Origin: Agrococcus sp. SGAir0287
Lineage (GTDB): Bacteria > Actinomycetota > Actinomycetes > Actinomycetales > Microbacteriaceae
Assembly: GCF_005484985.1 (NCBI RefSeq)
Contig: NZ_CP027942.1
Span: 496,001 to 560,000, forward strand
DNA: 64,000 nucleotides
Reading direction: 5' to 3'
Positions within the stretch are counted from its first letter, which is position 1, and every line of letters begins with the position of its first letter. Under the pieces are notes generated by a model, which saw only the letters and a list, made by a program, of their open reading frames with translations, searched no databases and was not told the DNA's origin. Positions 16,881 to 26,098 of this stretch are shown one piece after another. A program made the translations under genes and the position numbers.

Positions 16881-17570
16881 TCAGCGCGCGTCGGCGATGC
16901 GCTGCAGCAGCTCGGCGGCGAGGGCCCGCTCGCCCGGCGAGAGCACGGCGCCGAGGTCGTCGAGCGCGCCGAGGAGCCCCGACGCCCACGCCGAGGTCGA
17001 GGCCTGCTCGCCACGCTCGCCCGTGATGGACGCGAGCACCGCGTCGAGCACGCGACCCGGCAGGCCGAGGTCGCGCTCGTGCGGGGGCGTGCCGATGAGC
17101 TGCAGCGTGACGCCCCTGCCCGTCGACTGCACCATCTCCACGGCGGTCGGCACGCTCACGCTCAGCCGACCCGCCGCCGCGATGCGCGAGACGAGCATCG
17201 TGAGGCGGTCGCGCGCGGCTCTGGCCGCCTCGGGGATGCGCTCGGGATCGGCCCGCCCGTACATGAGTCGGTAGTGCGCAGGATGCTCGAGACCGAAGCG
17301 CACATGGAGGTCGTCGCCGGTGCGCAGGTCCTCGACGGGATCGTCGGTGAGACGCATCGCGTGCTTGCTCGCGAGATACGCGTCGAAGCCCGACGAGGCG
17401 ACGGCGTCGAGCAGCCCCTCCATGTCGCCGAACAGGCGGTAGATCGTCGGCGGCTGCACGCCCGCCGCCGCGCTCACCGCACGCGTCGTCACCGCCGCCC
17501 GGCCGCCCGCGTCGAGCAGCGCATCCGCCGCCTCCACGATCCGCGTGCGGGTGTCCGGCTGCTCGCTCAT
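16881..17570 (-). CDS. TetR family transcriptional regulator
   Basis: A 229-residue repressor-type protein. The N-terminal helix-turn-helix is RTRIVEAADALLDAGG, VTTRAVSAAAGVQPPTIYRLFGDMEGLLDAV. The C-terminal ligand domain resembles the TetR_C group with HPAHYRLMYGR. TATCAT is 6 bases before the ATG, consistent with leaderless translation. It is divergent from the short-chain dehydrogenase at 17686, the likely target, with a candidate operator between them. Confidence 0.88.
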   Translation of the reverse strand: MSEQPDTRTRIVEAADALLDAGGRAAVTTRAVSAAAGVQPPTIYRLFGDMEGLLDAVASSGFDAYLASKHAMRLTDDPVEDLRTGDDLHVRFGLEHPAHYRLMYGRADPERIPEAARAARDRLTMLVSRIAAAGRLSVSVPTAVEMVQSTGRGVTLQLIGTPPHERDLGLPGRVLDAVLASITGERGEQASTSAWASGLLGALDDLGAVLSPGERALAAELLQRIADAR

Positions 17571-17601
17571 GGATCGATGATAACGCCGGGGCGATAGCGG
17601 C

Positions 17602-17640
17602 TTGCATATTCTCGACGACGCGCGTACCGTATCGCCGGTA
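17602..17640 (+). promoter_or_regulatory. Promoter with overlapping dyad upstream of the SDR gene
   Basis: TTGCAT (17602-17607) and TACCGT (17625-17630) form a -35/-10 pair with 17-base spacing. An inverted repeat TACCG (17625-17629) / CGGTA (17636-17640) covers the -10 box, a typical place for a TetR repressor to block transcription. Confidence 0.5.
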
Positions 17641-17685
17641 ACGCCGATGGAGAATCGGCGATCACACCGGAAGCAAGGAGCATCC

Positions 17686-18426
17686 ATGCGCATCCCAGGA
17701 CGCACGATCCTCATGGCCGGCGGCACGTCCGGCATCGGCCTCGCCCTCGCGCTCGCGCTGCAGGCGAAGGGCGCCACCGTCCTCGTCGCCGGTCGACGGC
17801 AGGAGCGTCTCGAGGCCATCCGCGCGGAGCATGGGCTCGACGGCTACGACTTCGACGTCACCGATCCCGCATCCATCGCCGCCCTCGCCGAGCGCACGAT
17901 CGCCGAGCACCCCGAGCTCGACGCCGTCGTCACGATGTCGGGCATCATGCAGCCCGAGCGCGTCGGGGAGCCGGGCGCGCTCGAGACCGCCGAGCGCACG
18001 GTCGTCACGAACCTGCTCGGCACGATCCGCCTCGTCGAGGCGTTCCTGCCGCATCTGCGCACCCGACCCGAGGCGGCGATCCTCACGGTGACGTCGGGCC
18101 TCGCATACGTGCCGTACGCCTCGACGCCGACGTACTCGGCGACGAAGGCCGGCGTGCACGCCTACACGGAGGCGGTGCGCGAGCAGCTGCGCGAGACGAG
18201 CGTGCAGATCATCGAGATCGCACCGCCGCGCACGCGCACGCAGCTGACGGCCGAGACGGACACGGATGCCGCGATGCCGCTGCAGGAGTTCGTCGACGAG
18301 GTCGTGTCGATCCTCGAGACGCAGCCCGACGCGCCGCAGGTGCTCGTCGAGCGCGTGCGCCGGCAGCGCTTCGCCGCCGAGCAGGGCGTCTACGACGAGG
18401 TGTTCGCGGCGCAGAACCGACGCTGA
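17686..18426 (+). CDS. Short-chain dehydrogenase/reductase (DltE-like)
   Basis: A 246-residue NAD(P)-dependent oxidoreductase. Cofactor motif GGTSGIG, catalytic YSATK (Tyr and Lys) after TVTSGLAY (Ser). The C terminus (EFVDEVVSILETQPDAPQVLVERVRRQRFA) is typical of DltE-type SDRs. Replacement of the usual NNAG by TMSGIMQ is within the variation of this group. The start is fixed by AAGGAG at 17675-17680. It is divergently paired with the TetR gene. Substrate unknown. Confidence 0.88.
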   Translation: MRIPGRTILMAGGTSGIGLALALALQAKGATVLVAGRRQERLEAIRAEHGLDGYDFDVTDPASIAALAERTIAEHPELDAVVTMSGIMQPERVGEPGALETAERTVVTNLLGTIRLVEAFLPHLRTRPEAAILTVTSGLAYVPYASTPTYSATKAGVHAYTEAVREQLRETSVQIIEIAPPRTRTQLTAETDTDAAMPLQEFVDEVVSILETQPDAPQVLVERVRRQRFAAEQGVYDEVFAAQNRR

Positions 18427-18432
18427 GCGCGC

Positions 18433-18466
18433 GCGATGCCCCGACGGGATCCGGTCGGGGCGTCGC
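18433..18466. terminator. Bidirectional hairpin terminator
   Basis: GCGATGCCCCGAC (18433-18445) pairs with GTCGGGGCGTCGC (18454-18466), with one G-T wobble, between two convergent SDR genes. Confidence 0.75.
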
Positions 18467-18472
18467 GTCGGC

Positions 18473-19288
18473 TCACACGCGCGCCGCGACGATGCCTCCG
18501 TCGACGTCGATCGTCGCGCCGTGCACGTACGACGCCTCGTCGCTCGCGAGGAACCGGACCGCATGCGCGATCTCGACGGGTCGCCCTGGTCGGCCCGCGG
18601 GTGAGCCGGCGGTCATCGCGTCGAGCACCGTCAGCGCGTCGGCGTTGCCCGGCGTGAGCGTCGCGCCCGGCGCGACCGCGTTGACGCGCACGCCCGACGG
18701 GCCGAGCTCGGCCGCCCATGCCTTCGTGAGGTGATCGAGCGCCGCCTTCGTCGCGGGGTAGAGCCCGACGCCGGGCGTGCCGACCGACCGCATCCACGAC
18801 GTGACGTTGACGATGGCACCGGAGCCGCGTGCCACCATGTCGGGTGCGAGCGCGCCCACGAGGTCGTGCGGCACGCGCACGTTCGTCGCGAGCAGCGCCT
18901 GCACGGCGTCGTCGTGCAGCTCGTAGGTCGGACCGACGGGGAAGATGCCGGCGTTGTTGACGAGCACGTCGACGCGCCCGTCGAGCGCCTCGGTCGCTCG
19001 CCTGGCGAAGTCGCGCGTCGCTTCGGGGCTCGCGGCGAGGTCGGCGACGACGACGTCGGCGCGCCCACCGGCCTCGGCGATCGCGTGGGCGACGTCGTCC
19101 GCCCGACCGGCGTCACGCCCGTGGACGACGACGTGCGCGCCGGACGCGGCGAGCACGTGCGCGATGGCCTCGCCGAGGCCGCTGGACGAGCCGGTGACGA
19201 TGGCGGTGCGCCCCGCGAGTCGCTCGTCGCGTGGCAGCGACGAGAGGGCTTCGCGGGCGTGGGCGAGGTCGGCATGCGTGGTGGTCAT
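18473..19288 (-). CDS. SDR family oxidoreductase
   Basis: A 271-residue classical short-chain dehydrogenase. Cofactor motif VTGSSSGLGEAIA, structural NNAG in VLVNNAGIF, catalytic Ser in NVTSWM and Y-x-x-x-K in YPATKAALDHL. The C terminus (EIAHAVRFLASDEASYVHG, IDVDGG) is that of FabG-like enzymes. The residue after the second beta strand (VHGRD) suggests NADP. It is divergent from an AraC-type regulator, which probably controls it. The substrate is not determined. Confidence 0.9.
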   Translation of the reverse strand: MTTTHADLAHAREALSSLPRDERLAGRTAIVTGSSSGLGEAIAHVLAASGAHVVVHGRDAGRADDVAHAIAEAGGRADVVVADLAASPEATRDFARRATEALDGRVDVLVNNAGIFPVGPTYELHDDAVQALLATNVRVPHDLVGALAPDMVARGSGAIVNVTSWMRSVGTPGVGLYPATKAALDHLTKAWAAELGPSGVRVNAVAPGATLTPGNADALTVLDAMTAGSPAGRPGRPVEIAHAVRFLASDEASYVHGATIDVDGGIVAARV

Positions 19289-19439
19289 GCATCCAGCGTG
19301 CGCGAGCACGCCGCCGCGAGGTTGCCCCCGCCGCGCAGGTGCTTGTCGGATCCGCGCATGCGGGCACGAGCGCTCCTCGAGATGCGAGCGAGGCGAGCCT
19401 GACGAGGAGCATCCTGAGCGCATCCGCTTGGATGGGGCG

Positions 19440-20348
19440 ATGGACCCGGCAGTCTCCGCGAGCCTCGAGCGCATGGCCGAGCGCCACCGTCGGCATGTCG
19501 AGGCACCGCACCGCGCCGAACGGATCGGGCTGCTGCTCGCGCGCACGACCGAGCCGACGCCGATGCTCTTCGTGCGCTACCCGCCGTGCCTGTCGATCGT
19601 GCTCGCCGGCCGGAAGCGATCGGCGACGGACGGGGAGGGAGCGACCGAGGAGTGGGGAGGGGAGCGGTTCCTCATCACGCCCGTCGACCTGCCCATGATC
19701 GCCGGCGTCGTCGAGCTCGGCGCCGAGGGCGACTTCCTGTCGATGAACTGGCGTCTCGATCCGAGCGTCGTGATCGAGGTCGCCGCCTCGATGTCCCGCC
19801 GCACGACGATCGACGCCGACGACGCACCGCGGCTCGGCACCATGACGCCGGCGCTCGCGGACGCCCTCGATCGGCTCGTCGCGCTGCTCGACGCTCCCGA
19901 GGATGCGCCGGTGCTCGCACCGCTCGTGACGCGCGAGATCGTGCTGCGACTCCTCCAGACCGATCAGGCGCCGCGGCTGCTCGCCGCCGCCGAGCAGACG
20001 CACGCCGACCTCGTCGCCGACGCCATCACGCGCCTCGGCGCCGACCTCGCGCATCCCTGGAGCCTCGACGCCATCGCCGCGGCCGCGGGCACGAGCGCCG
20101 CGACGCTCGCACGCCGCTTCCGCGCCATCACCGGCCTCTCGCCCATGCGCTACCTCAAGCGGCTCCGGCTCGGCGAGGCGCGTCGCCGCATGCTCGTGCA
20201 CGGCGAGACCGCGGCCCAGGCGGGCAACGCCGTCGGCTATGTCAGCGCATCCCACTTCTCGCGCGACTACCGCGCGGCGTACGGCGTGCCGCCGGCCGCC
20301 GACGCCCGCGCCTGGGCGCAGGCGAACGAGGAGCCCGCCGCCGTCTGA
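19440..20348 (+). CDS. AraC family transcriptional regulator
   Basis: A 302-residue regulator. The N-terminal part (SIVLAGRKRSATDG, LITPVDLPMIAGV) is the AraC_N (cupin-like) ligand domain. The C-terminal double helix-turn-helix includes WSLDAIAAAAGTSAATLARRF and GNAVGYVSASHFSRDYRAAYG. TTGGAT lies 6 bases before the ATG, a possible leaderless start. It is divergent from the SDR at 19288, and a convergent zinc dehydrogenase follows; the set fits detoxification of aldehydes or alcohols. Confidence 0.88.
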   Translation: MDPAVSASLERMAERHRRHVEAPHRAERIGLLLARTTEPTPMLFVRYPPCLSIVLAGRKRSATDGEGATEEWGGERFLITPVDLPMIAGVVELGAEGDFLSMNWRLDPSVVIEVAASMSRRTTIDADDAPRLGTMTPALADALDRLVALLDAPEDAPVLAPLVTREIVLRLLQTDQAPRLLAAAEQTHADLVADAITRLGADLAHPWSLDAIAAAAGTSAATLARRFRAITGLSPMRYLKRLRLGEARRRMLVHGETAAQAGNAVGYVSASHFSRDYRAAYGVPPAADARAWAQANEEPAAV

Positions 20349-20354
20349 CACGAC

Positions 20355-20389
20355 GGAGCCCGGGCCCGCACGCGCAGGTCCGGGGCTCC
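20355..20389. terminator. Bidirectional hairpin terminator
   Basis: GGAGCCCGGG (20355-20364) and CCGGGGCTCC (20380-20389) form a slightly imperfect GC-rich hairpin between the AraC gene and the convergent dehydrogenase. Confidence 0.65.
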
Positions 20390-20399
20390 GGTCGTTGAC

Positions 20400-21440
20400 T
20401 CAGATCGTCGCGGCGTCGATGACGAAGCGGTAGCGCACGTCCGACGACAGCACGCGCTCGTACGCCTCGTTCACCTGCGCCGCGTCGATGAGCTCGACCT
20501 CGGGCGCGATGCCGCGCTCGGCGCAGAAGTCGAGCATCTCCTGCGTCTCGCGGATGCCGCCGATGCCCGAGCCGGCGAACGAGCGACGCGCGCCGAAGAG
20601 CGTGAAGACCGTGATGGGCAGCGGCTCCGCCGGGGCTCCAACGTTGACCATGGTGCCGTTGCGCCGCAGCAGCCGAAGATAGGCGTCGAGGTCCAGCGGC
20701 GCGCTCACCGTGTTGACGATGAGGTCGAAGGTGTCCTTGAGGTCCTCGAACGTCTGCGGATCCTTCGTGGCGCGGTGGGCCGTCGCGCCGAAGCGCAGGC
20801 TGTCCTCCTGCTTGCTCGTCGTCTGCGAGAGCACCGTCACCTCGGCGCCCATCGCCACGGCGATCTTCACCGCCATGTGGCCGAGGCCGCCCATGCCGAC
20901 GACCGCGACGCGCTTGCCCGGTCCGGCCTCCCAGTGGTGCAGCGGCGAGTAGGTCGTGATGCCCGCGCACAGCAGCGGCGCCGCCGCCTCGTACGGGATC
21001 GCCTCGGGCACGCGCAGCACGAAGTCCTCGTCCACGACGACGTGCGTCGAGTAGCCGCCCTGCGTGATGGTGCCGTCGCGGTCGACGCCGGCATAGGTCT
21101 GCACGTTGCCCTCGAGGCAGTAGTTCTCCTCGCCGGCGAGGCAGTTCTCGCACTCGCGGCACGAGTTCACCATGCAGCCGACCCCGACGCGGTCGCCCAC
21201 GGCGTGCCGGGTGACGTCGGCGCCGACCTCGGCGACCACGCCGACGATCTCGTGCCCCACGACCTGCGGGTAGGCGATGTCGCCCCACTCGCCGCGCACG
21301 GTGTGGATGTCGGAGTGGCAGATGCCGGCGTAGGCGATCTCGATGAGCACGTCCTTCGGACCGACGTCGCGGCGCTCGATGGTGGTCTTCACGAGCGGAT
21401 CGGTGGCGGAGGTGGCGGCGTAGGCGTCGACGGTGCGCAT
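20400..21440 (-). CDS. NAD(P)-dependent zinc alcohol dehydrogenase (YahK/CAD type)
   Basis: A 346-residue medium-chain dehydrogenase. Catalytic zinc: [10 protein letters not shown] and VGHEIVG; structural zinc: [15 protein letters not shown]; cofactor fold: [13 protein letters not shown]. The order and spacing match cinnamyl-alcohol/YahK-type aldehyde reductases, which prefer NADPH and reduce a wide range of aldehydes. The ATG at 21440 follows GGGAGAT. The stretch 21441-21654 has no gene. Confidence 0.9.
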   Translation of the reverse strand: MRTVDAYAATSATDPLVKTTIERRDVGPKDVLIEIAYAGICHSDIHTVRGEWGDIAYPQVVGHEIVGVVAEVGADVTRHAVGDRVGVGCMVNSCRECENCLAGEENYCLEGNVQTYAGVDRDGTITQGGYSTHVVVDEDFVLRVPEAIPYEAAAPLLCAGITTYSPLHHWEAGPGKRVAVVGMGGLGHMAVKIAVAMGAEVTVLSQTTSKQEDSLRFGATAHRATKDPQTFEDLKDTFDLIVNTVSAPLDLDAYLRLLRRNGTMVNVGAPAEPLPITVFTLFGARRSFAGSGIGGIRETQEMLDFCAERGIAPEVELIDAAQVNEAYERVLSSDVRYRFVIDAATI

Positions 21441-21654
21441 GGCGATCTCCCTGCGGTTCTCGGATCGGATGGGTCGGCTCGACTGCGGGGCTGCTGCGCT
21501 CGCGGCGGTCGACGACATCCATCCCACCACCCTCCAGACGGCGTCTCGAGGGCTTGCCTGGCAGGAGTAGCCTGCGCCCTGCGCGCCGGCGGGGGTCGAC
21601 GCCTGCCGTGGTGCGACGACCAGCTGCGTTGCACCACGGCACGCGCCCGCCACC

Positions 21655-22071
21655 TCAGTCCCGCGCGACCTCGATGTCGAGCACCCACGTGACGCCGAAC
21701 GCGTCCTGCAGCATGCCGTACGCGGGCGACCACGCGGCCGGGCCGAACGGCACGACGATGGTCGAGCCGTCGGCGAGCCGCTCCCACGCCGTGGTGAGCT
21801 CGGCGAGGTCGGTGCTGCGCACGGACACGAACATCGGGATGGTGCCCGGGTCGTAGGGGCGCGCTGCCGGCACGTCGAACGCCATGACGCGGAAGCCGGA
21901 CGGCGCCGTCACGACGCCGAAGGCCACGAGGTCGGCCTCGACCCCCTCGGTGCCGTACGCCTGGGCATGCGTGGCGATCGCGACCTCGCCGCCGAACGCG
22001 GCGGCGTAGCGCTCGAGGGCGGCGCGGGCACTGCCGCGGAAGTTCAGGTGGGGCGTGACGACGATGGACAT
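21655..22071 (-). CDS. VOC family protein (PhnB-like)
   Basis: A 138-residue glyoxalase/bleomycin-resistance fold protein. It starts [21 protein letters not shown] and has [17 protein letters not shown], the usual PhnB (3-demethylubiquinone-like) signature with Q and W near the C terminus. Function is unknown for most members. An AGGAG site precedes the ATG. It is divergent from the WYL regulator at 22174, which may control it. Confidence 0.85.
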   Translation of the reverse strand: MSIVVTPHLNFRGSARAALERYAAAFGGEVAIATHAQAYGTEGVEADLVAFGVVTAPSGFRVMAFDVPAARPYDPGTIPMFVSVRSTDLAELTTAWERLADGSTIVVPFGPAAWSPAYGMLQDAFGVTWVLDIEVARD

Positions 22072-22161
22072 GGGTGCTCCTGACCGTTCTCGAGAGCCTC
22101 GTGCTCTCGCTGCACAGCACGGTCCTCGACGAAGCGGTCAGATCCTGTCCGCCACTCGACG

Positions 22162-22167
22162 TACCGT
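22162..22167 (+). promoter_or_regulatory. -10 box TACCGT of the WYL regulator (leaderless)
   Basis: TACCGT is 6 bases before the ATG at 22174, with no ribosome binding site. Confidence 0.45.
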
Positions 22168-22173
22168 GGTCGC

Positions 22174-23118
22174 ATGTCGTCACCCACCGATCGGCTGCTC
22201 GGCCTCCTGTCGCTCCTGCAGGCGAGGCGCGAGTGGCCGGCGGCCGTCCTCTCGGCGCGACTCGGCGTGAGCGCTCGCACCGTCCGGCGCGACGTCGACC
22301 GGCTCCGAGCGATGGGCTATCGCGTCACGGCGGCGAAGGGGCCGTCGGGCGGCTACCGGCTCGAGGCGGGCAGCGAGCTGCCGCCGATGCGCTTCGACGA
22401 CGCGCAGGCGGTGGCCATCGCGGTCGCGCTGCGCACGGCATCCGTGTCCGGTGCCGCGATCGCCGAGGATGCGCTCCGCGCGCTCGCGACGGTGCGCCAG
22501 GTGCTGCCTGCGCCGCTGCGGCATCGCGTGGACGCGCTCGAGGTGGCGGCGCTCGATGCGCCCGGGGCCGCGCCCGTGGATCCGGAGGTGCTGCTCGCCG
22601 TCGCCGCCGCGGACCGAGCCGGCGAGCGGCTGCGGCTCGTCTACGACGATCGCGACGGCCCCTCGTGGATCGTGGAGCCGTACGGGCTCGTGGTCGCCGG
22701 TGGCCGCTGGTACCTCGTCGCGTTCGACCCAGCACGCGAGCGCTGGCGACTGCTGCGCGTCGACCGCATCGCGCCGCTCCCGCCGACCGGCGTCCGCTTC
22801 ACGCGGCGCGAGGTGCCGGGCGGCGACGCGCGCGCCTTCGCCCTCGCGCGCTTCCGCGGGGCGACCGACGGCACCGACTGGCCCTGCACGGGCTCCGTCG
22901 TGCTGCCGCTGCCGGCTGCTCGCATCCGGCCCTTCGCCGGGGAGGGTCGGGTCGAGAAGCTCCCCAGCGGCACGCGGCTCACCCTCGGCGCATGGTCGTG
23001 GATGGCGCTCGCGGCGGCCTTCGCGCGCTTCGACGTCGACCTCGCCGAGGTCGAGCCCGTCGAGCTGCGTCGAGCGTTCGACGCGCTCGCCACGCGTGCC
23101 GCCCACGCAGCGCGCTGA
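22174..23118 (+). CDS. HTH/WYL-domain transcriptional regulator
   Basis: A 314-residue protein. The N-terminal winged helix (RLLGLLSLLQARREW, LSARLGVSARTVRRDVDRLRAMGY) is followed by the WYL ligand-binding region (WIVEPYGLVVAGGRWYLVAFD, RLLRVDRI), which contains WYL itself, and a C-terminal WCX-type domain. WYL proteins sense nucleic acids or nucleotides and regulate transcription. It is divergent from the PhnB-like gene. Confidence 0.9.
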   Translation: MSSPTDRLLGLLSLLQARREWPAAVLSARLGVSARTVRRDVDRLRAMGYRVTAAKGPSGGYRLEAGSELPPMRFDDAQAVAIAVALRTASVSGAAIAEDALRALATVRQVLPAPLRHRVDALEVAALDAPGAAPVDPEVLLAVAAADRAGERLRLVYDDRDGPSWIVEPYGLVVAGGRWYLVAFDPARERWRLLRVDRIAPLPPTGVRFTRREVPGGDARAFALARFRGATDGTDWPCTGSVVLPLPAARIRPFAGEGRVEKLPSGTRLTLGAWSWMALAAAFARFDVDLAEVEPVELRRAFDALATRAAHAAR

Positions 23119-23122
23119 CGCG

Positions 23123-23638
23123 TCAGGCGCGGACGGGGATCTCGCTCGTCGTCGGACCCTGCGTCCGCCGATGCCACCTGGCGAAGGCGAGACCGACGGC
23201 CGCGAGGACGGCGCCGATCGCCGAGCCGGCGGAGTTCGCGATCCAGTCGCTCGTGTCGCACGAGCGACCCAGCGGCGTCGCGACCGCCTGCAGCAGCTCG
23301 ATGCCCGCCGACAGTGCCGACCCCGAGAGCGCCGCGCGCACGGGACGCGCGGTGGCGACGGCGAGCAGCAGCACGAGCGGCACGAAGAGGAGCACGTTCG
23401 CGAGCGGCTCCGCGGCCGTGAGGCGCGGGCTCCAGTCGACGGCGCACCCGACGGTCATGGTGCGCGACGTCGGGGAGAGGGTCAGCACGAGCACCGGAAC
23501 GAGCGCCGCGACGGCGAGCACGCCGGCGGCTCTTCGCCTGGAGGCGAGCCACCAGGCGGCGAGGGGGCCGACGATCGCGAAGCCCGCGAGCACCGTCATC
23601 CCGGCCGTGGCGAGCGGCGGCAGGCTCGTGAGGCTCAC
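23123..23638 (-). CDS. VanZ family membrane protein
   Basis: A 171-residue protein with four to five membrane helices. The VanZ signature is visible: ANVLLFVPLVLLL, SAGIELLQAV, SCDTSDWIANSAGSAIG. VanZ raises teicoplanin resistance in enterococci by an unknown route; in actinobacteria such proteins are common and usually not resistance genes. The GTG at 23638 was chosen because the first helix starts soon after; an internal ATG 22 codons later is possible. Confidence 0.85.
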   Translation of the reverse strand: MSLTSLPPLATAGMTVLAGFAIVGPLAAWWLASRRRAAGVLAVAALVPVLVLTLSPTSRTMTVGCAVDWSPRLTAAEPLANVLLFVPLVLLLAVATARPVRAALSGSALSAGIELLQAVATPLGRSCDTSDWIANSAGSAIGAVLAAVGLAFARWHRRTQGPTTSEIPVRA

Positions 23639-23764
23639 GTCGGGCCCGTCGCGGTGATCGGCATCCCCCGAGGGTAGGGATGCCGGCCATGCGGCGACCA
23701 TGCGCCACCCATGTGGCGCGCGGCGCCGCGGGGGTAGCGTCGGCCGGGACGGGAGGAGCGCGCC

Positions 23765-24862
23765 GTGGCGAGGATGCCCGACTTCGAGCCGCCCGAGCCC
23801 GAGCCCGCGCCGGACCTCGAGCGTCCCGGCGGCGGGTCGGAGTCGGCCTCGCACGCCGCCGCAGCCGGCGACCTCGGCGCGCCACGGGGCACCGCGCCGG
23901 AAGAGGGCGGCAGCGCGGGCGCAGCCAGGCGCGACGGGCCGATCGCCCGTCTCGTCCTCGCGGTTCGTCGTGGATGGCGACGCGCGCGCGTGCCCGCCAT
24001 CGCATTCGTCGCCGGCGCGGCCGTCGCCGCCACCGCGGCGATCGCGACCGACGTCGTGCGCGATCGCGACGATCGCGACGACGTCGTCGCGGCGCTCGAC
24101 GCATACGTCGCCGCGGTCGAGTCCCGCGTCGATCGCGATGCGGCGACGGTGCTGGCGACCAGCCTCGACCAGGCGGTCGCGTCGAGCGAGCTCCTGACGC
24201 TCGACCCGCCCGCCGTCGAGGCGCCGACGGTGCGCTGCGACGAGCCGCGGATAGGCGGCGATCTCGCGAGGGTCGACTGCCGCGTGCGCGTCGAGCGCCG
24301 CACGGAGTCGGCCGAGGTCCTGCTCGAGCGCCGCGGCGACGACTGGACGATCGTGCAGGGGCTCGAGGTGCCCGTGCGCATCCAGTCGGGCGCGCTGCTC
24401 GTCGACGCCATCGCGGGCGTGCCCGTCGACGATGCGGTCGCGCGGGGCGAGCGCGCCGTGTGGCTGCTGCCCGGCCGCTACGACGTCGCCGTGCGCACGC
24501 CCGCGCAGCTCGCGATCGAGCGGCTCGACGGCCTGGTCGTGTCGACGACGGGCGGCACCGTGCGGTGGTCGGGCGACGCGGCGGCGACGGTCGAGGCCGA
24601 CGTGCGCGCCGCCGCGCTCGCCTTCGTCGAGGGCTGCGTGGTCGCACCCGTCGAGGGATGCCCTGCGTTGCAGCCGCGTGATCCGGCGGAGCGGTTCGAG
24701 GCGTTCGCGGTCGTCGGCAGGCTCGCGCTCGACGATCGATACGCGATGACCTACGAGGTGAGCCTGCGCCGCCCGGTCGAGGAGCCGCGCGAGTACCTGG
24801 TCGTCACCGTCCGCGTCGACTTCGGCGAGGAGCTCGACCGATACGAGATCGCGATCGCGTGA
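23765..24862 (+). CDS. Membrane-anchored hypothetical protein
   Basis: A 365-residue protein. A Pro/Glu/Ala-rich cytosolic tail (residues 1-75) leads to one helix (VPAIAFVAGAAVAATAAIAT, about 77-96) and a large extracytoplasmic part. The outer part has acidic repeats (RDRDDRDD) and several short beta-rich segments with paired cysteines (VRCDEPR, VDCRV; EGCVVAPVEGCPAL). Family not recognised. The GTG start follows GGGAGGAG. It may be a wall- or secretion-associated surface protein. Confidence 0.65.
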   Translation: MARMPDFEPPEPEPAPDLERPGGGSESASHAAAAGDLGAPRGTAPEEGGSAGAARRDGPIARLVLAVRRGWRRARVPAIAFVAGAAVAATAAIATDVVRDRDDRDDVVAALDAYVAAVESRVDRDAATVLATSLDQAVASSELLTLDPPAVEAPTVRCDEPRIGGDLARVDCRVRVERRTESAEVLLERRGDDWTIVQGLEVPVRIQSGALLVDAIAGVPVDDAVARGERAVWLLPGRYDVAVRTPAQLAIERLDGLVVSTTGGTVRWSGDAAATVEADVRAAALAFVEGCVVAPVEGCPALQPRDPAERFEAFAVVGRLALDDRYAMTYEVSLRRPVEEPREYLVVTVRVDFGEELDRYEIAIA

Positions 24863-24971
24863 TGCGTGCGGGTCGACGGGTCGCGCACGGCCGGCGACCC
24901 GAGTCGGGCACCGCCGGGAATGCCGACGGGCCTCATGCGCTGCACTGGGGTGGACCCGAACGAGGAGCACG

Positions 24972-26036
24972 ATGCCGTCCATCACCGACCCCCTGACCGT
25001 CCGCGGCCTGACGCTGCGCAACCGCATCTGGATCGCGCCGATGTGCATGTACTCGGTCGACGCCTTCGACGGCGTGCCGACCGACTGGCATCGCGTGCAC
25101 TACGGCGCGCTCGCGGCGGGCGGCACGGGCCTGCTCGTGACCGAGGCGTCGGCGGTTCTGCCCGAGGGGCGCATCTCGCGCCAGGACACGGGCATCTGGG
25201 ACGACGCGCAGCGCGACGCGTGGCGGCCCATCGTCGACTTCGCGCACGAGCGCGGCGCGGCGATCGGCATCCAGCTCGCGCACGCGGGCGCGAAGGCATC
25301 GACGCGTCCGGCCTTCGGCCCCGACGCGGGGTCGGGATCGCTGCCCATCGCCGACGGCGGCTGGCAGACGGTGTCGGCGGTCGCCGGCTCCGTCATGGGG
25401 CTCGCGGATGCGCGCGCGCTCAGCGTCGACGAGGCGCGCGACGTCGTCGACGCCTTCATCGCCGCGGCGATCCGCGCGGCGGATGCCGGCTTCGACCTCG
25501 TCGAGGTGCACGGCGCGCACGGCTACCTGCTGCACCAGTTCCTCTCGCCGCTGTGGAACACGCGCGACGACGAGCTCGGCGGCGACCTCGCCGGTCGCGC
25601 GACGCTGCTGCTCGAGGTGGTGCGCGGCATCCGCGCCGCACTGCCGAGCATGCCGATCCTCGTGCGCCTGTCGGCGACGGACTGGACGGAGGGCGGCCTC
25701 GACGAGGACGACGCCGCCACGGTGTCGACGTGGGTGCAGGAGGCGGGCGCCGACCTCGTCGACGCGTCGTCGGGCGGTCTCGTGCGCGCTGCGATCCCCG
25801 TGGGCCCCGGCTATCAGGCGCACCTCGCGCAGCGCATCGCGGCCGTGGACGTGCCGGCGTCGGCTGTCGGCCTCATCGAGACGGGCGCGCAGGCGCAGGC
25901 GATCGTCGACTCGGGCGTCGATGCCGTGCGCGTCGCCAGGGCCGCGCTGCGCGACCCGCTCCTGCCGATCCGGTGGGCCCGCGAGCTCGGCGTCGAGGTC
26001 GACTGGGTGCCGCCGCAGTACGCGCGCGCCTACTGA
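24972..26036 (+). CDS. Old Yellow Enzyme family NADH:flavin oxidoreductase (YqjM-like)
   Basis: A 354-residue FMN-dependent ene-reductase with a TIM barrel. It belongs to the YqjM class: the redox-tuning Cys25 in APMCMYS, QLAHAGAKAS, VEVHGAHGYLLHQFLSPLWN (His pair binding the substrate carbonyl), and ARAALRDPLLP near the end. These enzymes reduce activated C=C bonds and often respond to oxidative or xenobiotic stress. HAGRKA of the type enzyme is HAGAKA here, a possible effect on FMN-phosphate or substrate contacts. Confidence 0.92.
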   Translation: MPSITDPLTVRGLTLRNRIWIAPMCMYSVDAFDGVPTDWHRVHYGALAAGGTGLLVTEASAVLPEGRISRQDTGIWDDAQRDAWRPIVDFAHERGAAIGIQLAHAGAKASTRPAFGPDAGSGSLPIADGGWQTVSAVAGSVMGLADARALSVDEARDVVDAFIAAAIRAADAGFDLVEVHGAHGYLLHQFLSPLWNTRDDELGGDLAGRATLLLEVVRGIRAALPSMPILVRLSATDWTEGGLDEDDAATVSTWVQEAGADLVDASSGGLVRAAIPVGPGYQAHLAQRIAAVDVPASAVGLIETGAQAQAIVDSGVDAVRVARAALRDPLLPIRWARELGVEVDWVPPQYARAY

Positions 26037-26053
26037 CGCGGCGGACATGCGCA

Positions 26054-26098
26054 CGTGAGCGGGGAGCCGGGCGTCTGGGGAGCGTCCCGGCTCGCTCA
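26054..26098 (+). terminator. Hairpin terminator after the Old Yellow Enzyme gene
   Basis: GTGAGCG (26054-26060) with AGCCGGG (26064-26070) pair with CCCGGCT (26085-26091) and CGCTCAC (26092-26098), leaving a 3-base bulge. Confidence 0.7.

Noticed and set aside
23123..23638. Glycopeptide resistance determinant (VanZ)
   Set aside because: No vanHAX or regulator genes are nearby; isolated VanZ-like proteins are common in actinobacteria.
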